Part shown: in pieces, positions 26,911 to 36,759 of the stretch
Layout: every line of letters starts with the position of its first letter
How positions within the stretch are numbered: the stretch's first letter is position 1
Origin: Flavobacterium lindanitolerans
Lineage (GTDB): Bacteria; Bacteroidota; Bacteroidia; Flavobacteriales; Flavobacteriaceae
DNA: 64,000 nucleotides
Assembly (NCBI RefSeq): GCF_002846575.1
Contig: NZ_PJND01000010.1
Location: 1 to 64,000, forward strand
Reading direction: 5' to 3'
Translations under genes and position numbers: made by a program
The notes under the pieces: model-generated
Databases searched by the model: none
Told to the model about the DNA's origin: nothing
What the model saw: the letters and a program-made list of their open reading frames with translations, nothing else

Positions 26911-28420
26911 TAAAATATATTTTAAATGCGGTACCTTCTCCTACTTTACTCTTAACTTCTATTTTACCTCCCATAGCCTCTACCTGATTTTTTGTAATGA
27001 AAAGGCCAATTCCTCTGGAATCCGGATGCTGGTGAAATGTTTTATACATTCCAAAAAGCGAATCTTTATATTTTTCCAAATCTATACCAAGCCCGTTGTC
27101 AGAAATCGTCAATACCTTTTTACCTTTTTCATAAGTAAGCTGGTAGGTAATTTCCAATCTCCTGTCCGGATGGGAATATTTTATTGCATTGGTTGTAAAA
27201 TTCAAAAGTATGCTTTCCAGATAAGCCGGGTTGTAATTGATTTGAACATCATCCGGAATCAGACTGATAATTTTTACGTCATGTTTGTTTATCTTCTCGC
27301 TCAAAACATTTAAAGTTCGTTGAAAAAACTCATGAAGATTTAAGTTTTCGCGAGCAATTTTTATTTCGGTGTGTATGTTGACCAATTCATTCAAATGTTC
27401 GATTGTTTGGGTCAAATCATTAGAAATAGTTCTTAAATGTTGTAAGGTTTCCTCCCTTTCACCGGAATCCTGAATATCATCTACCAAATCCAAAAGCATG
27501 GTAAAATTTCCGGCATGCGAGCGCAGATTATGCGAAACGATATGGGCAAAATTCAAGAGCCTGCTGTTTTGTTCACTCACAATATCCAGTGTCTTTTTCA
27601 GCTCGTCTTCTCTCTCCTTCTGTGAAGAAATATCCGTATGCGTTCCTATAATTCTTAACGGCTTGCCTGATTTGTCGCGTTCGATTACTTTACCACGGTC
27701 AAGAATCCATTTATAGGTTCCTTTTCTGCCTTTAACCCTATGCAGGTTTTCGTATACATCTGTTATTCCTTTGAGGTGCATGTCGATATCGGTCAGATAT
27801 TCTTTCTGGTCGTCAGGATGTACTTTAGAAATGCAATTTTCAAAAGAATTAATTCCTTCGGCTTCATCCAAATCCAAAATCTTCATGGATTGTTCGGAAT
27901 AGAAAACAGTATTGTTTACAAGATTCCAATCCCAGACACCTCCCATAGAAGCTTCCAGTGCAAATTCAAAGCGTTTTTCTGATAATACTAACCTCAACTC
28001 CTGTTCCTTATTTGCCGTTATATCGGTAATGCGGCCATAAAACACAACACTTCCATCTTTCATGGCTTCCGGTTTGGCTGAACCTTTCAGCCAACGGACT
28101 CCTTTTTTTGGAAGCTGAACCCTGTATTCATGGTTCCATCTTGTTAATGTATCCCTTGATTTAAGTACTGATTTTAAAAATCCTTTCACATCCTCTTTAA
28201 GAATGCGTTCCGTGATGATCGGACCGGCATCGTGCTCCAGAAAGTCTTTGTCAAAACCATAAATTTCCATGGCGGAATGACTTACAAACGGCATGCTGTA
28301 AGTGTTGTCTTTCTCAATTTTAAACTGAAAAATCAAATCCGGGATTTCTCTCAGAAGTTTTTCATAAAATTGATTCGAAGTGTACGATTCATTTGAATTA
28401 ACGTAATTCTCGAACGCCAT
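26897..28420 (-). CDS. PAS-domain sensor histidine kinase, cytoplasmic
   Basis: The 507-residue protein has two PAS/PAC modules (about 20-140 and 145-275), a dimerisation helix with the phospho-accepting His in FAHIVSHNLRSHAGN (about 300), and an ATPase domain with N-box FTTNAIKYSHP (about 405), G1 box DNGLGIDL and a G2 box SRGIGLFITKNQ. There are no membrane helices, so the signal is sensed inside the cell. The SHNLRS H-box variant is shared with the CHASE3 kinase at 42401. It overlaps the response regulator gene downstream. Confidence 0.93.
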   Translation of the reverse strand: MAFENYVNSNESYTSNQFYEKLLREIPDLIFQFKIEKDNTYSMPFVSHSAMEIYGFDKDFLEHDAGPIITERILKEDVKGFLKSVLKSRDTLTRWNHEYRVQLPKKGVRWLKGSAKPEAMKDGSVVFYGRITDITANKEQELRLVLSEKRFEFALEASMGGVWDWNLVNNTVFYSEQSMKILDLDEAEGINSFENCISKVHPDDQKEYLTDIDMHLKGITDVYENLHRVKGRKGTYKWILDRGKVIERDKSGKPLRIIGTHTDISSQKEREDELKKTLDIVSEQNSRLLNFAHIVSHNLRSHAGNFTMLLDLVDDIQDSGEREETLQHLRTISNDLTQTIEHLNELVNIHTEIKIARENLNLHEFFQRTLNVLSEKINKHDVKIISLIPDDVQINYNPAYLESILLNFTTNAIKYSHPDRRLEITYQLTYEKGKKVLTISDNGLGIDLEKYKDSLFGMYKTFHQHPDSRGIGLFITKNQVEAMGGKIEVKSKVGEGTAFKIYFNEKV

Positions 28421-28506
28421 TAAGGGTTAACATATTGGTTAGGTGCAACAAAAGTATACACCAAAATGTCAAATCTTCCTTAGAAAAACACAAAATCGTT
28501 TAACGG

Positions 28507-29406
28507 TTATTTTCTTGGATGAAATGCATTCATAACATCGGTAAGATGCCTTCTGTCGAGGTGGACATAGATTTCTGTTGTGGTAATTGATTCATGTCCG
28601 AGCATGAGTTGGATGGAACGCAGATCGGCACCATTTTCAAGAAGATGTGTGGCAAAAGAATGCCTGAAGGTATGCGGACTGATTGTCTTTTTAAGATTTA
28701 TTTTTACCGCCAGGTCTTTGATTATCGTAAAAACCATCGCCCGGGTAAGCTGTTTACCTCTCCTGTTAAGAAACAGCGTGTCTTCATGTCCTTTTTGAAT
28801 ATCGAGATGTGACCGTACAGTCGTTTTGTATATGTCGATATATTTTTGTGTAAGATTTCCAATAGGCACGAAACGCTGCTTGTCGCCTTTCCCTTTTACT
28901 TTTATAAATCCTTCTTCAAAGAACAAATCGGAAATACGCAGCGATATCAATTCTGAAACCCTAAGACCACAGCCATACAGGGTTTCCAACATGGCGCGGT
29001 TTCTTTCGCCCTGGTCTGTATTGAGTTCAATGGCACCAATAATTTTATCTATTTCATCTGTAGACAAAGTATCGGGGAGTTTTCGTCCTATTTTGGGGAT
29101 TTCCACAAGTTCCATCGGATTATCATTTCTGTAATCTTCAAAAATCATATAATTGAAAAAACTCCTTAATCCGGAAATTATCCTGGCTTGCGAGCGGGGA
29201 TTTATGGTTTTAGAAACTTCATAAATAAATTGCTGTATCGTTTCATCAGAAACCGAAACAGGGCTTTCATTTATCTGATTTTCAGATAAATAAAAAACCA
29301 TCTTTTCAATATCAAAAGTATAATTGTCAATCGTATTTTGTGACAATCCTCTTTCTATCTTCAGGAAAGACTGAAAATTTTTAATGTAAGTTGCCCAATT
29401 TGCCAT
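28507..29406 (-). CDS. Tyrosine recombinase of the XerC/XerD type
   Basis: The 299-residue protein has an N-terminal SAM-like core-binding domain (about 5-90) and a catalytic domain with the six-residue set: Arg in YGCGLRVSELISL (about 149), Lys in VKGKGDKQRFVPI (about 173), HTFRHSFATHLLENGAD (about 244-247), His in LMLGHESITTTEIYVHLD (about 270) and nucleophile Tyr (about 279). The length equals XerD and no integrase-type extra domain is seen. Xer enzymes resolve chromosome dimers at dif. Flanking genes are housekeeping and no attachment repeats are seen, so it is probably the chromosomal Xer recombinase and not a mobile element. Confidence 0.88.
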   Translation of the reverse strand: MANWATYIKNFQSFLKIERGLSQNTIDNYTFDIEKMVFYLSENQINESPVSVSDETIQQFIYEVSKTINPRSQARIISGLRSFFNYMIFEDYRNDNPMELVEIPKIGRKLPDTLSTDEIDKIIGAIELNTDQGERNRAMLETLYGCGLRVSELISLRISDLFFEEGFIKVKGKGDKQRFVPIGNLTQKYIDIYKTTVRSHLDIQKGHEDTLFLNRRGKQLTRAMVFTIIKDLAVKINLKKTISPHTFRHSFATHLLENGADLRSIQLMLGHESITTTEIYVHLDRRHLTDVMNAFHPRK

Positions 29407-29488
29407 CTGTCAAAGTTATGTTAATAGTACTATGCTGGCATAATAAATGTCGTAATTTAACATAAGAACTAACAAAAATAATTTAATT

Positions 29489-30109
29489 ATGAAGCTATTA
29501 AAAATTATTTCGACTAATGTGTTATTACTTGCCGGGATGGCAACTTATGCGCAAACTACACAATCTTCAGGTTCATTTAATGAGGCAGGATTTGGAGTAA
29601 AAGCCGGTTTAAATTATTCTACAGTTACAAAAGGTGATTTTGACGAAGGCCCTGACGCAAGAACAAGTTTTTATGTGGGTGCCATAGCCGAAATTCCGCT
29701 TATTGATGATTCCTTCTCTATCCAGCCGGAGGTGATTTATTCGCGACAAGGTTTTGAAAGGGATTATTCCTTTTTAGGAAACAATTATACTGCTGAGTAC
29801 CAATTGGACTATATTAATGTTCCTATATTGGCAAAGCTTTATATCGTGAAAGGATTTAGTATCGAAGCCGGTCCGCAGTTCGGATTTAAGATTAACGAAA
29901 AAATCGACCTGGACAATAATGATGGAAACGCCGGAGAAGAGCTAGACGAGGTCAATGATTTTGACATGAGTTTGGCAGCCGGACTTACCTTCCAGTTTGA
30001 CGGGGGTTTATTCATCAACGGTAGATACAACCATAGTTTTAATGAGGTTATTAAGGATACCGACGCAAAAAATTCCGTATTCCAGGTTGGTTTAGGATTT
30101 AAATTCTAA
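29489..30109 (+). CDS. Outer-membrane beta-barrel protein, PorT-like family
   Basis: The 206-residue protein has a signal peptide ending in ATYAQ and a series of amphipathic strands typical of the outer-membrane beta-barrel domain of Bacteroidota (GFGVKAGLNYSTV at the start, FSIQPEVIYSRQGF, FSIEAGPQFGFKI, and a final strand VFQVGLGFKF with a C-terminal Phe). An acidic loop (DLDNNDGNAGEELDEVND) may bind divalent ions. It would form a small 8-strand barrel in the outer membrane. Function is unknown. It is transcribed alone. Confidence 0.85.
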   Translation: MKLLKIISTNVLLLAGMATYAQTTQSSGSFNEAGFGVKAGLNYSTVTKGDFDEGPDARTSFYVGAIAEIPLIDDSFSIQPEVIYSRQGFERDYSFLGNNYTAEYQLDYINVPILAKLYIVKGFSIEAGPQFGFKINEKIDLDNNDGNAGEELDEVNDFDMSLAAGLTFQFDGGLFINGRYNHSFNEVIKDTDAKNSVFQVGLGFKF

Positions 30110-30130
30110 TCTGACTCAAATTACAAACAA

Positions 30131-30166
30131 AACAGCCTTTGGGAAAATTTCTCAAAGGCTGTTTCT
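30131..30166. terminator. Terminator between convergent barrel and T9SS cargo genes
   Basis: Stem AACAGCCTTTG / CAAAGGCTGTT with an 11-base loop lies 20 bases after the barrel stop codon and before the stop of the next gene on the other strand. Confidence 0.75.
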
Positions 30167-30185
30167 ATTGAATGCGGGTACAGTT

Positions 30186-33100
30186 CTAATAAAGTATTTT
30201 CCGGGAAATTCGTATTCCCACTGTTGTGACAACCTGAACAATCAATACCTGGTCTGTTGGAGGCAGGCTCTTGATTACTTTTTCAGAAGCATTGATTTTC
30301 TGTCCGTCAAACAATAATCTTCCCTGAATGTCAAAAACCTTTACTCCTTCTATGGTTGCCGTTCCGGAGGTAACAACAACATCCTTATCTTTTTTATAGA
30401 TTACGATACTTTCTGGATTAAATTCCGGTATTCCCAAAGCCTCATTTCTGTAAACTATCTGGAATCGGTTTTCAAATGTTCCTATCCCTGTCGTAAAGCT
30501 GTAAGGCCCTGATTTGAGATTATGGATAGCGTTCTGAAGATTATCTTTCAAGTAAATATCCTGATTTACAAACAGTCCGTCCAGCATATCCAGGCTGATG
30601 GTAAAGGCTCCGGCAATGGTAGTTTTGATTCCTAAATTAACCACATCTGAATTATCAAAAGGAAGTGCACGTCCCTGTATTGCCAGTTTTTGTGAATCGT
30701 TTATAGAATAAATAGTAACATGATTACCTCCAAAAAGACTACCGTCAAAACCTCTGTCCAAACCATTGGTAGCACCTTCTATATATCCAACCAGTGTTTG
30801 GTTAAAAGCACCCTGATTATTTCTAAGATTGAGCCAGAACCTGTTTTTTTCAATTCCTGAGTTGGCAGCATTCCGTTTAACAGGATTCATATTTCTGAAG
30901 AATCGGTTGTTTTCATCCTGAATTCGCATATCATTGGTAAATCTTGCGGGAAGATTTCCAAGACCTCTCACAAAAAATGCCTGTCCTGAAGCCAAATGTT
31001 TCGTTGGTATAGCTCCGTTGAAGTTATCGCTGATTTCAGGATTTAAAGGGTCAGGAGTTGCCGGTGATGTGGCCACACCTCCGGACAAATTGTAAGTTGC
31101 ATAGTCATTTGCTGTATAATTATAGGTTTGGTCACCCGGAACGGCATTACTTGGCGCTGAATTGTGCGTCCACAAATAGATTGTCCCATCTAATGCAGCA
31201 ACATTGTTGGCATAAGAAAGAAATTCGTCCAAATCTACTGCTGACGGATACGGATTACCTATCAGGTTCCACTTATAATCTGCCGGCAAAGTGCTGGTGT
31301 TTCCATAAACCGGAATACTGATATCGCCATTATTCGGCACTCCTTGAAAAATGGCCTCGTATTGTACTGCCGATGTAGTAGAAAAGCTCTGAGGCGCTCT
31401 CACAATATAACCTTTTGCATCTGTCATGGTTACATTTCCATTCATGTGCGTCACCCATGCCTGGCTGACCGGATTCCAGCTATAATATTTATCTGCCATT
31501 GTTGCTGGCGACAAATTATACAATGTTTGTCCGGCAACAGGAGAAGACCAATATGTAAAATCGAGCCTTTTTACCGGTTGCGTTCTGCGTTTTGACCTGA
31601 TGATGCCAATATTGGTATTGGTTGTTCCCGCAGTTTGCAGAAGGCTGGCTGTATCTTCCAATGTGAATGTAGCCGCAGGATTTATTCTCACCTGATTTGC
31701 AACAGTAACGGTATTGTCTGCATTAATTACCACATTACCGCTGTTTACCTGAAGCAGGCATCCTGAAATATCGCCTGTAGAGCTATAATTTCCGTTAAAG
31801 ATTATCTTTTCGGTTCCGGCTACCGGTGCTGTTCCCGAACTCCAGGATGTCCCGTTCCAAATGTTAGAACTTCCGGAAATAACTGCCGTATCGGTTGCCT
31901 GGCATCCTGAACCGTTTGTTACAGTGGCTGTATAGGTTTGGGCTGCATCCGGATAGGCATACACCGTTGCAATATTTCCACCTGTGTAAGGAATTGTTAA
32001 AGCGGAATCAGTATACAGTCCGGCAATTGGAGTCCATGCTACAGGGGAAGGAACTGAAGTTCCTGTAATTCTGATATCGTCAACATTCCAGCCATAATTC
32101 CAGCCTGAATAATACCTGAAGCGGACTCTCAGGTTAGGCTGATTTATGTAAGCTGAAAGGTTAATATTAACCGTAGCGAAGTTGGTCGCTGTGCCCTGAG
32201 TACTGGTATAGGTTTGTATGGCCGTCCAGACACCATCCAAATCACCATCTGTATTTACTTCTATAATAGCCCTGTCTGGGGCATCAAAATTGTAATATCT
32301 GTAATATTGTCTGAAACTAAGTGCGAGCGAGGTGTAATTATAAGTATTGATTGCTGCACTCATAGTCAGAGCATTATTTGAGAAACCATTATTGTCGTAA
32401 TTAGAATCAATGGCTCCAAAACTGCTTCCTGAATTCACCGTTTCATAACTGACATATTCGCTAGGGCTTTCTTCAATATACCAGTATCCATAAGTTGATG
32501 AGCCATAATCCTGTAACATCATTAACGTAGATGTAGACACTTCAAAGTCTTCGTAGAAAAGCGTATCTGTAGTTCCGGAATTGCTTCCTGTTGCTACCAG
32601 TTCAATTACCCCATCGCACAAACTCGCGGCAGCCGGGGTTACAGATGATGAAGGAGCAGGATATACAAAAGCGTTGACAGGAAATCTCGGACTTTCACAA
32701 ACGCCGTTATAGGCTGTTACATAATAGGTTTTTGTAACACTTAATGATGGTGTCACAAACGAGCCTGTTGGTGTAACCGCAACCGGACTTCCGCTGCTTA
32801 TATATTCATACCACCTGTATTCTGTAGTTCCGGTGCCGCCTATAGCTGTTAAGGTTACCGTTCCCGGTCCGCAACTTCTTCCCGGAGTAGCCGTAACCGT
32901 ATGCGAACATGACTGAATTACGGTAATTAGATAATCTTCTACTTCGCCATTGGCGAATGTAGCCTGGCAAGGATTATTATTTGCATTACGAGATAATTTT
33001 ATTCTGATTCGGGTTGTACCAAGAGTTGCACCGGCCGGTACTGTAACGGTCAGAGTGTAAGTACCGCTTCCAGATGCGGCAATCGGGCCTGTCACAACTT

Positions 33101-34397
33101 CACCCGTATCACCAAAATCGCCATCCTGATTCCAATCGGCAAAAAGATAAATACCATCATTAACATGTCCGTTAGCAGTTGTCACTCTAATGGTCGAGGT
33201 AGCTGTTCCCTGCATTACAGAAGCAATTGAACCCAACCCTGTATAATTAGCATAGTTTGACTGCGTACTCGTATTTGAAAATCCGCCTGAAACAACCCTG
33301 GAAATATATTCATTATTGCTTGTGGATATGGTTGGGCAATAACAAAGTGTAGTAGACACTAAAAGCGGTGTTGAAATCGTAGTATTGCCGCTACAAGTTA
33401 TTCTTGCCCTATAATATTTATTGGAAGTCTGGCTAACTATCTGTGTACTGGATGTACCAAGATTTGTCAACCCTGTAGTAAACGAAGCATTATCTGCACT
33501 TTGCCATTGATAGGTTATTCCTGTTCCAGTATAGGTAGTTCCAAGGGACAGTGTAAAATTAGCACCAGAACAAACCGGATTTGCAGAACTTACAGTTGTT
33601 GAAGCTGCAGGGGCACCAGAACATACCGGTGGTGGTGTCCATGTGAAAGTTGTCCCTAATGATGGATAAGTATTATTTCTGGTTCTGCAAGCATGCGTGT
33701 TTAGTGTTCCAGCTGTCGTATTATTATACCAATCGAGGCCATTTGTCTGTAAAAGCCTGTTATTGAAATCGCCATTGGTTGCACCTCTCAATCCAACCTG
33801 AACATTAAAATTAGTATTGGTCGCGGGAGTACAGTTGCCATATCTCATTTCAACAACGTTGGTGGTTTCATACAATCGTATCTGAAAATTAAAATCTCCA
33901 TTTATTATACCAGCACTGTATCGCCTCGTATTATTCCATTGAACTACAAATACCCTGTTTGGGCTCGAACCGGTAGTTCCATAAACAATGGTTGAACTGT
34001 TGGATGTTAAATCTCCTCCTAAGGCGCTAACAGCTCCTGAATAGGCATTTCCCTGTGAAATAGGATTATAATCTGTCGTTCCGGATGCCGTTCCTCCAAA
34101 AGTCACATAACCGTTTGAATTTACAGAACATGAAGTATAGCCAGTTCCGTTAAATGTAAAAGTAAATGGAATAGTTACGGAAGCTACATTATCATCCCAA
34201 CCTGAAGCATGCACTACAGTTGATGTTGGTAGAGAAGTATAAGTGCCGGACGATTGGGAAAAAGTATAAGCACTAACCTGTCCAAAACTTTCATATGCTG
34301 TCAAAGAGACAAACAGCATCAAAATCAATTGAAGAATTTTTGCACGGGGAATGCTTCCAAATTCATCATTTGATAAATTTTTGTAATTATTTTTCAT
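30186..34397 (-). CDS. Large T9SS-secreted protein with GEVEDY, Ig-like and jelly-roll modules
   Basis: The 1403-residue protein has an N-terminal signal (about 20-40, ends SFGQ), an N-terminal beta domain (about 45-255), an Ig-like region, a GEVEDY module with WNQDGDFGDTGE and GEVEDYLITV (about 360-500), more Ig-like domains, a cleaved-adhesin-like jelly roll with YEDFEVS and NVDDIRITG (about 620-790), an autotransporter-like middle part (about 850-1250), and a C-terminal domain of about 95 residues with VKVFDIQGRLLFDG and RISRKILY. That tail resembles a T9SS sorting signal (type A or the longer type C). It would be secreted or surface-attached. No enzyme domain is recognised, so an adhesive or structural role is likely. 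Confidence 0.9.
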   Translation of the reverse strand: MKNNYKNLSNDEFGSIPRAKILQLILMLFVSLTAYESFGQVSAYTFSQSSGTYTSLPTSTVVHASGWDDNVASVTIPFTFTFNGTGYTSCSVNSNGYVTFGGTASGTTDYNPISQGNAYSGAVSALGGDLTSNSSTIVYGTTGSSPNRVFVVQWNNTRRYSAGIINGDFNFQIRLYETTNVVEMRYGNCTPATNTNFNVQVGLRGATNGDFNNRLLQTNGLDWYNNTTAGTLNTHACRTRNNTYPSLGTTFTWTPPPVCSGAPAASTTVSSANPVCSGANFTLSLGTTYTGTGITYQWQSADNASFTTGLTNLGTSSTQIVSQTSNKYYRARITCSGNTTISTPLLVSTTLCYCPTISTSNNEYISRVVSGGFSNTSTQSNYANYTGLGSIASVMQGTATSTIRVTTANGHVNDGIYLFADWNQDGDFGDTGEVVTGPIAASGSGTYTLTVTVPAGATLGTTRIRIKLSRNANNNPCQATFANGEVEDYLITVIQSCSHTVTATPGRSCGPGTVTLTAIGGTGTTEYRWYEYISSGSPVAVTPTGSFVTPSLSVTKTYYVTAYNGVCESPRFPVNAFVYPAPSSSVTPAAASLCDGVIELVATGSNSGTTDTLFYEDFEVSTSTLMMLQDYGSSTYGYWYIEESPSEYVSYETVNSGSSFGAIDSNYDNNGFSNNALTMSAAINTYNYTSLALSFRQYYRYYNFDAPDRAIIEVNTDGDLDGVWTAIQTYTSTQGTATNFATVNINLSAYINQPNLRVRFRYYSGWNYGWNVDDIRITGTSVPSPVAWTPIAGLYTDSALTIPYTGGNIATVYAYPDAAQTYTATVTNGSGCQATDTAVISGSSNIWNGTSWSSGTAPVAGTEKIIFNGNYSSTGDISGCLLQVNSGNVVINADNTVTVANQVRINPAATFTLEDTASLLQTAGTTNTNIGIIRSKRRTQPVKRLDFTYWSSPVAGQTLYNLSPATMADKYYSWNPVSQAWVTHMNGNVTMTDAKGYIVRAPQSFSTTSAVQYEAIFQGVPNNGDISIPVYGNTSTLPADYKWNLIGNPYPSAVDLDEFLSYANNVAALDGTIYLWTHNSAPSNAVPGDQTYNYTANDYATYNLSGGVATSPATPDPLNPEISDNFNGAIPTKHLASGQAFFVRGLGNLPARFTNDMRIQDENNRFFRNMNPVKRNAANSGIEKNRFWLNLRNNQGAFNQTLVGYIEGATNGLDRGFDGSLFGGNHVTIYSINDSQKLAIQGRALPFDNSDVVNLGIKTTIAGAFTISLDMLDGLFVNQDIYLKDNLQNAIHNLKSGPYSFTTGIGTFENRFQIVYRNEALGIPEFNPESIVIYKKDKDVVVTSGTATIEGVKVFDIQGRLLFDGQKINASEKVIKSLPPTDQVLIVQVVTTVGIRISRKILY

Positions 34398-34662
34398 AGT
34401 CTAGGGGTTTAACATCGAAATTTATGATAAAACCAAATTGTTTTAACATAATTTCAGACTAGGAAAAGTATTTTAAGAATAATGACGACTAACTACATTT
34501 CCGTATCGTCGAACTACAATATTTGACTCTTTGTGTTGATAAGTTTTTTTAATTATGGGAGAGAAAAAGAATAAAAAAAGTAAGTTTAATCTTTCTTTTT
34601 GTTATTAAAATCATCTAATCAACACATTAGGGTGATAAAAAGTTACATTTTTTCATAAAAAA
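34398..34662. other. AT-rich intergenic region without recognised features
   Basis: Upstream region of the large T9SS cargo gene. I see no open frame of note, no clear TAnnTTTG promoter and no repeat. It is followed by the terminator of the ABC1 kinase gene. Confidence 0.6.
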
Positions 34663-34696
34663 TAAGAGCGATTTTCACGTATGAAAACCGCTCTTA
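34663..34696 (-). terminator. Terminator of the TetR/ABC1-kinase operon
   Basis: Long hairpin TAAGAGCG...CGCTCTTA with an inner TTTTCA/TGAAAA stem, followed on the minus strand by a T-rich tract, 29 bases after the kinase stop codon. Confidence 0.85.
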
Positions 34697-34724
34697 CAAC
34701 CTAACCAACCATTAAAAACAAAAA

Positions 34725-36038
34725 TTAATCTTTCATGTATTTTTTATAATTTTCTGTACTGATTCTTGCTTTCAAATCATGCAACAGGCTGTACAATCCG
34801 AAGAAAGTCCTGTTGATGTACAAAAAGTGTTTTGACCCTCTATTGCCATTCATTTTTCTAAGCTTTGAATCTTTGCTGTATTCTTCGCTAAGCTGCGCCA
34901 TCTCACCAAAAAAGGCTTCGTCAGAAAAATCAAAAGCATCCGTTTGATAGGGTTTTGTAAACAAACGCAAAAGCCTGTTGAATAGTTCTGAAAAATAGGC
35001 TACTTCTTCATCCGTATCATCTTTGCGTAAAATCTCCAGCTCATATAATTTCTCAAGGAAAAGCTTTTGATTATCCATAATTTCAGGTCGGGCCAATTCA
35101 AAATACGGTATATAAAAATCTTCCGGCACCTGTTTTATGCAACCAAAATCAATCGCTATCAGGTTTCCTTCCTTATCAATTAAAAAATTGCCCGGATGCG
35201 GGTCTGCATGAACCTGTCTTAACTGATGCATCTGGAACATATAAAAGTCCCATAGAGCTTGGCCAATGCTATCGCCTTTTGCCCTGTTTTCATTGTGGGC
35301 TACAAATTCAGACAAGTGTTCACCGTCCATCCAATCCATCGTAATAATCTTTTTAGAAGACAATTCCGGATAGTATTTCGGGAATTTCAGATTGGCAATC
35401 CCGCTGCACGCCTCTGCTATGGCAACACCTTGTCTTAATTCCAGTTCATAATCGGTCTCTTCTAACAACTTGTTTTCGACTTCCTTAAAATAGCGTTCAG
35501 AATCCTTCCCCTGAAGGTTAAACATCTTGATGGCAAAAGGCTTGACTATAGCCAAATCAGAACTAATACTGTCTGCCACTCCCGGATACTGGATTTTTAC
35601 AGCCAAATTTTTTCCGTTTTTGGTTGCTTTATGGACTTGTCCAATGCTTGCTGCATTTACAGAATCGGCCGTAAAGGAATCGTATATTTCTTCGGGAAAC
35701 ATGCCCAGGTATTTTTTGAACGTCTTTCTGACCAAGGGTGCTGACAAGGGTGGAACTGAAAATTGTGCCAGTGAAAATTTTTCTACATAAGCCCGCGGCA
35801 TGATATTTTTATCCATGCTTAGCATTTGGGCTACTTTTAAAGCACTGCCTTTTAAGTTTTTCAATCCGTCATAGATATCTTCGGCATTATTTTCATTCAG
35901 CTTTTCTTTTGTCAGGGACGGATTGACAATTTTTTCACCATAATAGGCTATATAATTACCTCCTACTTTGATTCCGGTCTTTACCAGTTGGCCTGCCCTT
36001 TCAATTTTATTTACGGGTATTTTATCTAATGTCTTCAT
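34725..36038 (-). CDS. ABC1/AarF (UbiB-like) atypical kinase family protein
   Basis: The 437-residue protein carries the ABC1 kinase-like signatures: KGSALKVAQMLSM (about 45, the KxGQ-type motif), the Ala-rich loop AASIGQVHKA (about 130), lysine in LAVKIQYPG, catalytic loop VHADPHPGNFLI (about 275) and metal site AIDFGCIK (about 295). Members act as ATPases or kinases tied to quinone and lipid metabolism. Flavobacteria use menaquinone, so a ubiquinone-specific role is not implied. It follows the TetR-type gene by 12 bases, so its transcription is probably under that regulator. Confidence 0.9.
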   Translation of the reverse strand: MKTLDKIPVNKIERAGQLVKTGIKVGGNYIAYYGEKIVNPSLTKEKLNENNAEDIYDGLKNLKGSALKVAQMLSMDKNIMPRAYVEKFSLAQFSVPPLSAPLVRKTFKKYLGMFPEEIYDSFTADSVNAASIGQVHKATKNGKNLAVKIQYPGVADSISSDLAIVKPFAIKMFNLQGKDSERYFKEVENKLLEETDYELELRQGVAIAEACSGIANLKFPKYYPELSSKKIITMDWMDGEHLSEFVAHNENRAKGDSIGQALWDFYMFQMHQLRQVHADPHPGNFLIDKEGNLIAIDFGCIKQVPEDFYIPYFELARPEIMDNQKLFLEKLYELEILRKDDTDEEVAYFSELFNRLLRLFTKPYQTDAFDFSDEAFFGEMAQLSEEYSKDSKLRKMNGNRGSKHFLYINRTFFGLYSLLHDLKARISTENYKKYMKD

Positions 36039-36050
36039 CTCGTCCTCAAC

Positions 36051-36719
36051 TTATACTCTTTCTTTCCAAATGAACTTACCCAGGTCAAACAGGCTTTCCA
36101 ACGGTGTGGTATCCAAAATATCAAAAGTGGCCTTTACGGCTTTCTCAATCATAACATCCGTTTTCTCAAATCCCTTTGACCTGTCGTCCAGCCAAAACTT
36201 CAATATGAATAAGAACTGAAGCCAGGCTCCTTCAGAAAACAAAGGTGTCGTGACTTTTTTAATCTTGCTGTCTTTTTCAGTTTCAGCAGATTTTAATATA
36301 TCTACGATATAATCCTTAAAATGGTTTCGTAGCGATGTCAATTGTTTGAGATTACGAAGCCATTCCTTATTATCCTTCAGGGCATAATAGACATACGTCC
36401 TGTTTAAGGTTAAGATTTCAAAGAATGTAAAATACAGCGACAATAGCTTGTTTCTGTTTTCATAACCTGCATAATTTGTATCCTTATGTAAGGTATTTAT
36501 AGTATTTTCAAAAAATTTGACCCAAATTGTTTCTTTCAGTGCATCCAGTGAATTAAAGAAGGAGTAAAAATCAGCTTCTTCAACGGTGTTTTCTTTGCAA
36601 AAAAGATAGACGTTTTTGGGAGCTTCATTTTTTTCGAGAACAGTATTCATATACATTTCAATTAGCTTGTCGTCATCAATTAGCTGTTTTTTTGACTTTG
36701 AATTCTTTGCTGTTGCCAT
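36051..36719 (-). CDS. TetR-family transcriptional regulator
   Basis: The 222-residue helical protein has an N-terminal TetR-like HTH (about 12-70; the recognition region around CKENTVEEADFYSFFNSLDA is divergent) and a C-terminal ligand-domain of the kind annotated in Flavobacteria as TetR C-terminal (about 90-215). It begins with a lysine-rich tail. The ABC1 kinase gene follows 12 bases later. A 17-bp palindrome sits 20 bases before its ATG (36740-36756), suggesting autoregulation. The ligand is unknown. Confidence 0.75.
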   Translation of the reverse strand: MATAKNSKSKKQLIDDDKLIEMYMNTVLEKNEAPKNVYLFCKENTVEEADFYSFFNSLDALKETIWVKFFENTINTLHKDTNYAGYENRNKLLSLYFTFFEILTLNRTYVYYALKDNKEWLRNLKQLTSLRNHFKDYIVDILKSAETEKDSKIKKVTTPLFSEGAWLQFLFILKFWLDDRSKGFEKTDVMIEKAVKATFDILDTTPLESLFDLGKFIWKERV

Positions 36720-36739
36720 GATAAACCTCTTTTTTAGAT

Positions 36740-36756
36740 TGTACAGTAAAGGTACA
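36740..36756. promoter_or_regulatory. Candidate TetR operator palindrome
   Basis: TGTAC, seven bases, GTACA forms a perfect 5+5 palindrome between the ATG of the TetR-type gene and its presumed upstream promoter. On the minus strand its centre includes TACCTTTA, close to the -7 consensus, so a bound repressor would cover the promoter. Function is inferred from position and symmetry. Confidence 0.5.
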
Positions 36757-36759
36757 TTT

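Noticed and set aside
28507..29406. Tyrosine recombinase as a mobile-element integrase
   Set aside because: Length and motifs fit XerD, neighbours are housekeeping genes, and no attachment repeats or cargo are seen.
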